Positions 55,297 through 64,000 of a stretch of DNA of 64,000 nt are shown here, piece by piece. The notes below the pieces were generated by a model. That model saw nothing but the letters and a program-made list of their open reading frames with translations. It searched no databases and was not told the origin of the DNA. Source of the stretch: Nemophila menziesii (taxonomy: Eukaryota; Streptophyta; Magnoliopsida; Boraginales; Hydrophyllaceae); contig JARWIR010000043.1 of the NCBI GenBank assembly GCA_029959085.1, positions 868,001 to 932,000 on the forward strand, in the 5' to 3' direction. A program made the position numbers and the translations under genes. How positions within the stretch are numbered: the first letter of the stretch is position 1; the number at the start of each line of letters is the position of its first letter.

Positions 55297-56056
55297 GGCT
55301 AAGTTCAATGGGCTCCCGATTGTAGCAAAAAGCTACAATTGGGAGTTGAAAAACAGATTTTAATACTCCAACAGCCTCCCGATTACAGGAAACCCGATTA
55401 TAGGGTTTCCAATTCACAAGTTTTCTTAGCCAGATGTAGCTAAAGATTTCACTCCTAATCCATTAATTTTAATTTTTTTTAAACCTAATCTATTCTTCAT
55501 TCTAGTTTATTCTAATATATATATATAAATATAAATCTTTAATGGATAATTATAAATTACATATTATTATTTTAAATTATTCGTTAATAAATATTTTTAT
55601 AATAATAACTAATAATAAATTTAAAATTAATTTTGAATTTACTAATAATGAATTAATTATTTTCTTCATTTTATAATTCAACAAATTTAATAATAAATTT
55701 AATATTTTTAAAAACAAAGTAATAAATATTAATATTATTAAAAACATTATCTAAAAATTATAAAAAATTATAAATGACTGATAGAAATAATTATAATTAT
55801 AATTTAAATATTGAAAATAATTTATATTATTTTTTAAGATATCTAAATTATAAATAATAATATTTTATAAAAATTTAGAAAAATGATTGATTAAAATTGA
55901 AAGAAAAAAATTATTAAAATAAAATCAAAATATAAATTGAGAAGTTGAAATTGGGAAGCTGTTGGAGTAAAGTTGTGATAGGGAGTGAATATTTGAGAAA
56001 AGTTAGCTATTTGACTCCGATTCTAGCTAAAAAATTGGGAGCTGTTGGACTTAGCC
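55297..56056. mobile_element. Tourist-like (PIF/Harbinger) MITE
   Basis: A 760-bp element with inverted ends GGCTAAGTTCAATGGGCTCCC (left) and, complemented, GGCTAAGTCCAACAGCTCCC (right), flanked by TAA on both sides (55294-55296 and 56057-56059). A TAA/TTA 3-bp duplication is typical of PIF/Harbinger elements. Further inverted similarity extends inward (CTCCCGAT, TTAGCTA). The core is extremely AT-rich and non-coding. It lies about 430 bp upstream of the DUF1645 start codon. Confidence 0.82.
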
Positions 56057-56059
56057 TAA

Positions 56060-57235
56060 CATTGTTATTACCGCGCGCGAAAATTATCGTCTCTCAATTT
56101 TTTTATTCAAATCGTCTCTCAATTGTTTCTAGTTAGATTCGAATTTCTTCGTTTATGGCTTATTGGCTTACAACTCTTGGTTATATTGAATTGAGATGTA
56201 TTCTCGAAAAAATTGGTCAAAAATTCTCAATCTTTTACCATTTAGACAATACTTCATTAACCCTTACCTTGTTTGTTTCTTTTACTTTGTTTTTTTCTTC
56301 AATATTTTAAATGAAGTAATGATAGATATCATTTTCGTATTCGTTCATATAAATATTACATAAGAGTTTAAAAAATGATAATATAAAAAAATTGACAACA
56401 GTCCTTATTTATTGATTTTAGTATGGCTAATTCTAAAAATAAGGTTTTGTACTAAAAAGGTTTTAGGATAAAATTAATAGTCTAAGAGAGAAAAAAATGT
56501 ATTCATACAAAAAAAGACCATAAATTAAATTATATGTAAGCAAATAAAATAAGACACATATAAGAAATATACTTAACAAAGACTAAATAAATTTTAAGCC
56601 TAAAAGAAGTGGGGGAAAAAAAGCTTTAAACATTAGTGAAATCAACTACGCACATCGGCCGACATAATCTCCAACATTCTTTACAAATGCAACTACAAAT
56701 ATCAATGGTTTCTTCTTCTTTGATATATTATCACCATTATTAAAGTTGATAACACCACGTCCACATATCTGAACCCTAGACACCACTATGTTAGATATGA
56801 ACCCTAGTTCATCAAATAAACTTGAATGATCCATTAACGAGCATGCCACCTCCACAAGCCACCTAAGCACGATGCGACTCGGACTAACCAGTCACCATCA
56901 TTGTCGTGACCTGAAACAACCTCCATGGATGCTGCTTATAACCAACACCAACCCCCGTCTCCATAGACGTTGTTGAACCAACTTCGTCGAAACCACCCCC
57001 ACTATTGAACCCTTACTTGAACCACCACAACTCCAACCACCTGAACCCCTAGCTCCGATGCGTCGCTATGCCTCTCACTTGAACCACCACTGCCAAGGCC
57101 ACGAACCGCTACCAAACTCTCAGATTTGCCACCACCATAAAAGCCTAACTTTGAATTGCCACAAAGCCACCACCACGATAGTTTTCCGACGGTAGGGGAT
57201 CAAAAGAGTTTTCAAAAAATTATGTTTTTGTGTGA
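56060..57235. other. No gene; GC-rich block at 56640-57190
   Basis: 56060-56640 is AT-rich. 56640-57190 becomes C-rich with many CCACCA / CAACC words and frequent stops in every frame. It could be transposon cargo or an old pseudogene. No domain recognised. Confidence 0.4.
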
Positions 57236-57680
57236 TTTAAGTTAAGGAAACTCCTTCCTTCTTCTATGAAGTGCCACGACACAGATATAGGTTTGTTTCA
57301 GGGCATAGGAAGTGAAGATTGCATTACACGATCTACAAGGCTTCCTATTGGGATCGGGTTCCTGTATAGGTATAAGAAAGCCAGTTTAGCTAAATAGAGG
57401 TAGACTGTACTTCTATGTGTACTGAGTTAATGCTTCCCGCAAGGATAAACTATCTTAGTAATACTTCCTTGATAAACCACGAAAGCACGAATAAGAATAA
57501 TCCTAGTATGCAAGGACTGAGGAGCTTCGGTGTGTTCTTTGCTTTTATCTCATATCTTCCGCTACTGCTAAAGGAAATGATTCTTAGGTCGGTGCCACTG
57601 GAATCAAGAATCAATCGAGCTGCTTGTCGTTCTAACCCAGTTCCGAAGATGTGTGTGTGTGTGTGTTATAGTGTATAAAC
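57236..57680. other. Possible organellar (mitochondrial-like) insert
   Basis: About 440 bp with balanced base composition and a style unlike the AT-rich surroundings (for example CTTCCTATTGGGATCGGGTT near 57340 and AGAATCAATCGAGCTGCTTG near 57606). It resembles plant mitochondrial intergenic DNA to my eye, but no organellar gene is recognised. The frame at 57415-57678 has no known domain. It ends in a (GT)n run at 57651-57665. Confidence 0.25.
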
Positions 57681-58200
57681 AAGGGTATTTGGTGGATACA
57701 ATTTAGAAATTTTATTTTTTAATTCGTGTCCTAGTAAGAACGTGGTAGGGTATTGGGGTACTTGGGTCTTAAAAAAAGATCTCCAAGAGCTTTTGAGTCA
57801 AAATCTCCTAAAGATAAAGTCTTAGAGCATGATTAATGAGTTCCTTATTTTAGGTGTTTAAAATTATATTTAAAGACACAATTTTGACACCTTTGTTAAA
57901 ATTGAATCTTCAAAACATTGTCAACCCTAATAGATTAGTTTTATATTTGAGTATTTATATAAAATTAACTTATAATTATATATATTATTTTAATTACTTA
58001 TTATTTATGTTAATAAGTTGATTAACAATTGATAAATGTATTTTAAACAATAATATTTTTGTATGAAAAAATTGATGATTTATTTTTTATTTTGGATAGT
58101 TATTTTTATTTATATTTAAATATTAATTGAAAAATTCAAAATTATATATTTGGGTTTATTATTATAATATATCATAATATATTTCTAGTTATCGGCACCC
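57681..58200. other. No gene seen
   Basis: AT-rich sequence without domain-bearing frames. The AGAGCATGATTAATGAG motif at 57825 resembles one end of some Tourist-like MITEs, but no second end is visible. Confidence 0.45.
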
Positions 58201-60180
58201 TCGCACCTTGACTATTCTAAACTAAAACACTATCCATTGAACCTGACCATTTGGAGGACTGGGCACCATACTTAAGACCATTAGAGATAATTCCTTTCCT
58301 GACGGGAACCTCCGGGGTACCAGCGTCATCTTTAGTACTATCGTCGTTGCTTTCCTCTCCATAAATATGACTATCACAATCTACACTATTGTAATAGTAT
58401 TTATTTCTCTGGTCTAGCTCCCTTTTTTCTATATCATAATCCATGTTCCCACGATTCACATAGTACCAAAAGATTAAGTCTTAACATCACAAAAGCGCTC
58501 ATACGAATCGTCCATGAAAGCTTGCATCTCATTGATTCGACTTTCCATGATATTGAACTACTTGCGCTCGTGTTAATTTAGAATGACCATACAAATGACC
58601 GGTTTTCGCTTTCCTCTTCAGCTCATTTGGCCACAAAACCTGTTGCTTTGAGTGAGAAACCCTCTTTCTCGCTGTAATATATCAACATTGATCAAACTTC
58701 ATATCTTACCTCTCGTGCGTACTCATATGAATTGACTGAGAGTCAAACGAGTCTTCCTACGGTTCATACGTATACTCATTCACTTTGTCTTGCGAAACCA
58801 TCATTTTTGCCTTACCACTTCTGTAATCAAAGCCTCCATATTTCACGTCCATCTCATTATAACCTCCCATCACATTAGCATCATCATCTTCCTTTAACGT
58901 CTCACATCCATCCTCAAGAACAAGTTTATTGTACATATCATCAACTTATGTGTTTCTCTCCCTAAGTACTTCAGATATAATTTCATTATTTACTATAACA
59001 CTTTTCCAAATAACACCTATTTTATGTTGAAAAATCTTAAGCAGCTTCGAGTAGTTCCTCTAATTCTCTTAAACATGTTCATCTCTAGATTGCATGTTAT
59101 TAACTATATCACCAACAAGACCCGTGCTTTTGTGCTTTTTCTTTGATGTTTCTCCTTCAAATTTCTTATTGCCCCCTCATTCGTTATCACCGTTTAGACG
59201 AATAGGGATAGTCATAGAACCATCCATGAAACCTCCACTAGTTCGATTGTTCCCCATGCTGTTTGGATCCTTATAGTCCTCATTATCACCATCTGAACTT
59301 CAAAAAGTATGAAACCTTACCACTTCATCAAAAACTCCCCACCTATCTCTCATTCAAATGAAAGATTGAACCTTTTCTCCGCTTCTCATTGTTGTATCAT
59401 TGCTCCATTTGAAGTACCTTGTTGTATAGTCATTCCATCTTGGCCTTACCATACTCACAAAACATAAACCTTTAGTGTGACTCAGAATTTCACAGTTGTA
59501 TCAAATAATACCGATTTGGTATACGAAAGAGTACCATGCCGCCCCCTCAACTTGTTTAATGAACACACATGTTTTGATAGCGTAAAGAGTGTTAAAACTC
59601 TCCCTAAAGCGCAAGTAATGAATTTCTTCAAATCTTTCCATAGGAAAATTAATCTCAAATAATTTGCCAATGAAATTTCCCAAAATCTCCATGGTTTCAA
59701 TATTGCAATGTTTCCCATCGAGCTCATGAACCCTAACCCAAGCACATGAACTGGTTAGGTCCAAATAAGTGAAACTACAATTGTCATCTCATTTGCATAT
59801 TAACACATGCATTGACTACACAAGGAGAGTCATGAGTAACCAAGTATTTTCTGCCTCTTCTTCATCATCAAGTGATATTTTGCAGCAAATTTCATCCATT
59901 TCTTCAAAATTGATTCTACAACGAATACCCAAAGTTTCAATAACTATCATTCTGAAAACTCCAAACGGGATCACCCTGTCGAAGATGATTTTCACAAGGA
60001 GAGTGAATTCTGTTTTAGTAGTTTTTAGCAGAGATAACCTTCGAACCTAATGAGAGAAACTCGAACTTCTTAATGTTATCATCTTTGGTATTTGCAATGG
60101 GCAAGGAATGTTTGTTCATGACAAACATGTTTGATGTAAGCTTAAGAGAGCAACATATTGTAGTAAATGATATATGAGAT
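58200..60180 (-). pseudogene. LINE ORF1 (DUF4283) remnant
   Basis: Minus-strand reading gives a degraded DUF4283 protein: SLLKTTKTEF then KIIFDRVIPFGVFRMIVIETLG near 60030-59920. CAWVRVHELDGKHCNIETMEILGNFIGKLFEINFP follows at 59745-59640, equivalent to the W-V-R...G-K segment that precedes the zinc knuckle in plant LINE ORF1 proteins. The region below 59480 (including the 80-codon frame 58459-58217, rich in D, S and K) would be the variable C-terminus. Several stops and shifts. No ORF2 follows, so this is an isolated or truncated copy. The DUF4283 call is from pattern only. Confidence 0.55.
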
Positions 60181-60189
60181 GTTGGAATG

Positions 60190-61290
60190 TTTTTGCTATT
60201 TATAGCTTTCTAAAAAAACTCTAAAAATCTGGCGAGATATGAGATATCTATCACCGCACCATGCAAGAAATAGACAACTACCAAATGTCGATAACTTGTA
60301 CCACACAAATGGTTAAGTGGGAAAAGGCTTACTTTTATTGCAATGCTCCATGCAATAATAACAACGCTATATTTTTCTCAAAATAAAAACTTTTGTTGCT
60401 CGGAAATAGCCAAACGCTTCGTTAGACCTCATTTGTTTGAACATGTGTATATTTGTCAATCTTCCACTTCTACTCAAGCTAAGGAAGAAAAGTTTCTTCC
60501 TCAGAAAGCTAAGATTTGTCCATAACAAAAAGCAAACTTTTCCATTTCCTTCCAATAACATATGTTCTCTTTCATTCAAAACCTTCTGACATCGTCATTA
60601 AGCTTCCATAAATCTTCTTTTCCCAATATCACGCTTCTTTAAATGTCTTGCATGTGAGACAAACCCGTTTGCATGTCCATAGAATCTACATAAAACATCA
60701 ATTTCAAAGTAAACCCATATGTGTGCCATCCCACACAATACGATGATTGCAAGAAACCTCGTTGTATATGGAGAAAACAAAGTATCCCATCCAAAATCAA
60801 TAAGCTTGCATAAAGAGAAACTAAAAAATTCATTGTATGTTAAAATATATGTCAAAGGTATTGTAAAACCAGAACCTAGAAGAAATAGGAGTTAATGACT
60901 AAGGAACTCAGAAAATAAGCACAAAAGAGTAAAAAACCCAAGGAAAGGAAGTAAAGAAAAGGATTAAGGCCAGAGGAGGATAAAACTAAAATTAAACACA
61001 CAAAGAACATATGCAAACAAGTAGGGATTTCTAGTAAGTAAGATTCAAGAAGATTAAGGAAGCTAGATTCGTGACGAAGATGAAAAAAACTTTTCATTTT
61101 TATTTATCTAAGGAGAGATATTTGCAGAGCATTTTGTAGAAAGTTGTGTTAAATACACTTAAAAAAATTACTAGAATATAGAATAAATATGCCATTTTTT
61201 CGATTTTTTAAAGGGAAATTGAACTACCAATATTTGAGTCGAAACATGGAAATGTTCAAATAAAAGTTTGTAATTTTCCCTCTTATATAA
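60190..61290 (-). other. Mostly non-coding; possible ORF1-like scrap
   Basis: A minus-strand frame at 60855-60598 contains GWDTLFSPYTTRFLAIIVLC then GMAHIWVYFEIDVLCRFYGH and HARHLKKRDIG, loosely like the end of DUF4283 with a decayed zinc knuckle. The rest is AT-rich without recognisable features. Confidence 0.3.
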
Positions 61291-61299
61291 ATAAAATTT

Positions 61300-61800
61300 G
61301 TGTTATTATTTCCATTTTTTTGTTTGATTTTTATTACTTAGTGATTTACATTTACTTTTAAATACATACCCAATATTTGTTGTATCGCACTTAAAGAATT
61401 CACTATGCATACTCAATGAAATTCTGAGTATACTCAATGAATTTGTTAGGTATATTCTATGATTTTTTTCCATACTTAATGAATTCGTCTGAGTACTCAG
61501 TACAAACTCAGAGCACTCAGTAAAACCCCGAGCACTCAATAAAATCTCTAAACACTCCCCGGGTGGCGGTGTCGATGGTGGTCGGAGCTGAAAAATACTA
61601 AAATTAAGTGAGTCGATACTCAATGACTCACTGATTTGATGATTTATACTTATTGTTATTTTTTTATGTGGTTTTTGTTTTATTTGAAGGTATTTTAGTA
61701 ATTGGTCACCGATAAGATTGGGTGGTGGTCTCTTTGAAGAAGAAACTAGTCACATGTTTCCTGTAGGTCAATAAGTTTCTCTATGATCCCATATGTCAAT
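61300..61800. mobile_element. Relative of the 35471-36756 MULE cargo
   Basis: Contains an ACTCAGAGCACTCAGTAAAA repeat (61500-61560), then GGTGGCGGTGTCGATGGTGG and TCGGAGCTGAAAAATA. This mirrors the order in the 35471-36756 element (ACTCAGA repeats, GGTGGCCGG, GTCGGAGCTGGAAAATA). A TTGGGTGGTGGTCTCTTTGAAGAAG segment (61711) parallels the disease-free flanking text AGGTGGTCTTG near the other element's end. The ends and a target duplication were not established. Confidence 0.45.
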
Positions 61801-62099
61801 CACCCAAATTAGCCTAACCTTTTCCTGAGCGATGCCCCGAATGTCATTGGATTTTCTAACCTTTTGATCCCAGAGATGAATCCTAGATCTACCCATATGC
61901 GCACGATTAGAACTACGCTATGAAAATTACTTTGCTTAGGTGTCATCTAAAAACCCAACTTTATTTTTGGTATATAAGACTTTTAAGCAACTCTTGTTAC
62001 AAACCATCTTTTTTTTTGTTTAAATGTTAAATGAATTAAAACCCAAATTAAAGTTTACAATACATACCATCTAAAAGAAAATGAAATACCAAAATAAAA

Positions 62100-63780
62100 C
62101 TAGATACTATACAAAATTAATGCAATGCTCCAGCTGAAAAGGCATTCAACCTATCCATGCTCTCTTCAGTCATCTATACTGAAAATAGACAATCGATTGA
62201 ATATTTACTCTCTTCTAATTATTATCCATGAGATTTTGTCAAACATATTTTGCCAAAACACCTGCCAATACATTAATCCTGTGCGGAATATGAATTTTTT
62301 TTCCAAGTGGTTGCCTGAGAGTACAACTTATGAATATTTTCCAAAATCGAGTGAGTGTTACACTTTGTTGTTGACGGATTAGTAGGCCATGAACAAGATC
62401 ACAACAGTTAGTGAAGATATGTGTTGTATGTTGTTGATCCAAGTGAGCTAATTTGCATTTATCATGTAACGCTAAAGTTTCACATAAATAGGCAATATTC
62501 TTGCTTGATCCCATATAAATGAAAAAGAGATATCACAAAAAATCCTTTTATGGCCAGGTCCCCAATATTCTGTTATCAACATCATTTGTTTCCTGAGGGA
62601 TAAAGATGTCTCTTGTATTCTCAAATTGATCTTTTTCAAACAAATTACTCATCATATCATAAGATCTACCTAAGGACACCCATTTCATTCAAACTTATCA
62701 TAGACCTCTTTCATGTGCATCTTTCATATTTGCCACAACGAAATAACCAAAACTACAATGATTACCTGTTTGTCTCAACCTCCTTCAGAGAACTTTTCAA
62801 CAATTTCGAAAATTCAATCTCCAACATACTCATTGTCTTGTATCTCTATTTAATATCGAACATAGAGTTAGCCCAATATGCTCTACTATTCAAACATTTG
62901 AGGAACATATGCTCAATATCTTCATATCTATCTCCACACTTTTCATATTTTGGGGATTTAACAGATTTCCTCTAAAAGAGATTTTTTCTTGTCAGAATCA
63001 CATTTTTACAACATTTCCATCTAAAATACGAACCTTAGTTTGAATATTTGACTTTCTCTGATTTATCTGGAAATATGCATGGGGAGGAATACATATCTAC
63101 GTATGATTAGTCGTGGTACAAGCAAACTAGCCGGACTACCCACATATCAAAATAAAATATAAAAAAATATTTGACTTTCAAATATATCCCCAAATATTTC
63201 TATCAACCTGATGAACTTGAAAAGATGCTTGCGGTTTCTTACTAGTTGCATTCTCACAAAAATCTTGGTAACCTGATTTAGCTAAATAACTATCTGTTGT
63301 ATTGAAAGACTAAATCAATATATTCCATTGTCCTTTATTATTCAGATTAATTCTTTCAACATAAGATATATATGACTGATCTTAATAACCTTCTATGAAT
63401 GACTTGAATATTCTTATCACCTCCTTCCTGAATAAAGGATTGAGAGACTCTCTCAATATCAAAGTCCCTTAGTTATTTTGAATCGGTGAAAATTTAAAAG
63501 AACCCCAAATTTTCCAATTATTAGTATCTTTCCCATCTGCGCAATAAGACACATAAATCCTGGTTAATTGTGTCCTGCCTTTTAACAAATTATTCATAGC
63601 TCAAGAATATCTATTTCTCAACTTTGTGTCCAAGAACTCATTTGTGGATGTTTTTCTAGGTTCATTGAACTGAATAAAAACCAAACTCGGGTTTATAGCC
63701 CCGAATTTGATGCAAATATTGTGGATAGTTCAACTTCATATAGGGACCCTTTTACTGGGTTTTGGCGTTTTTTGATAAGA
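62100..63780 (-). pseudogene. Decayed LINE ORF2 (zf-RVT and RNase H)
   Basis: The minus-strand frame 62514-62239 reads CETLALHDKCKLAHLDQQ, FTNCCDLVHGLL and PHRINVLAGVLAKYV, which matches the RNase H layout: E-helix, D-strand, H-R-N-...-L-A-K end. The catalytic Asp positions are changed (TNC for TDC, AGVLAK for ADVLAK). A zf-RVT trace lies near 62960-62860. Stops and frameshifts throughout. A SINE tail is inserted at 63057-63165. Confidence 0.65.
63057..63165 (+). mobile_element. 5'-truncated Au-like SINE
   Basis: A 109-bp insertion flanked by a perfect 14-bp duplication AATATTTGACTTTC (63043-63056 and 63166-63179). Its 3' part, GATTAGTCGTGGTACAAGCA then CCCACATATCAAAATAAA, matches the 3' end of the SINE at 39897-40097. 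The tRNA-like A and B boxes are missing, so it was truncated on insertion. Confidence 0.88.
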
Positions 63781-63789
63781 GATCGTTGC

Positions 63790-64000
63790 GACTAGACTGT
63801 GTGTCTAGAGTGACGGAGTAACTAGCAAATAAGTTTTATTCTTAGAGTTTTCACTCTATGGTCTTTTATAAAGTCCTCTTCTTTAACAAAAAAACCAAAA
63901 AATTAAGTAGGTGGGCTTTTTAGATTACTAGATGAGACAGTACATAAAGTATCACGTGCTTATGAAGTATTGACGTGTGTTAACTAATAATAGATGTTTA
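63790..64000. other. No gene seen at the right edge
   Basis: AT-rich. A TTTAACAAAAAAACCAAAAA tract at 63884-63902 could be the tail of a plus-strand retroelement, but nothing upstream supports one. Confidence 0.4.

Noticed and set aside
57415..57678. 87-codon frame as a gene
   Set aside because: No domain, no leader, and it runs into a GT microsatellite. Probably chance in a segment of higher GC content.

Overview
The window is nuclear DNA of a flowering plant, most likely a eudicot. It is AT-rich, contains spliced genes with GT-AG introns, and is packed with plant-type transposable elements: Ty1/copia elements primed by initiator tRNA-Met, L1-type LINEs carrying a plant RNase H domain, tRNA-derived SINEs, and MULE, hAT and PIF/Harbinger-like DNA elements. 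Nothing bacterial or viral-episomal is present. Only two host genes are supported: a three-exon gene for a serine-rich protein of unknown function (16922 to 15473, minus strand) and a single-exon DUF1645 gene (54869 to 53700, minus strand). Everything else with coding character is transposon-derived and mostly broken.

Layout. 1-5500: AT-rich DNA with a MITE, then an LTR-like end and the long non-coding part of a decayed copia element with a 38-bp tandem array. 5520-5980: a truncated LINE with a perfect 15-bp target duplication. 6700-11250: a decayed copia fragment fused to a 5'-truncated LINE. 11260-12871: a ~330-bp tandem array ending in a Helitron-like 3' terminus. 13170-14242: a copia RT scrap and a MULE-type MITE with perfect 57-bp inverted repeats. 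15473-16922: host gene. 17290-18750: broken LINE. 19320-26941: a young SIRE-like copia element with apparently identical 1162-bp LTRs. 27309-28476: a 1.17-kb coding-free LTR element (TRIM). 28800-31050: broken LINE.

31060-46340 is a mosaic of non-autonomous elements: a small LINE tail, a 1.8-kb foldback element with a SINE in one arm, a MULE with a coding-like cargo (35471-36756), a 3-kb hAT-like element rich in CCGGTCC (36834-39861), SINEs, a MITE inside one copy of a tandem duplication, a decayed LINE, and a 2-kb hAT derivative (44347-46323). 46781-53064 is an almost full-length 6.3-kb L1-type LINE that landed inside an older SINE. 53700-54869 is the DUF1645 gene. 55297-56056 is a Tourist-like MITE. 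56600-64000 holds a possible organellar insert, LINE ORF1 remnants, a relative of the 35471 MULE, and a decayed LINE with a SINE tail inside it.

I found no new multi-gene system. The more unusual observations are the nested insertion history at 46751-53200, the foldback element at 33421-35218, the TRIM at 27309-28476, the defective yet apparently young copia element, and the Helitron-like end at 12871. Boundaries resting on target-site duplications were read base by base. Boundaries of decayed elements are approximate, and family names come from motif recognition without database searches.
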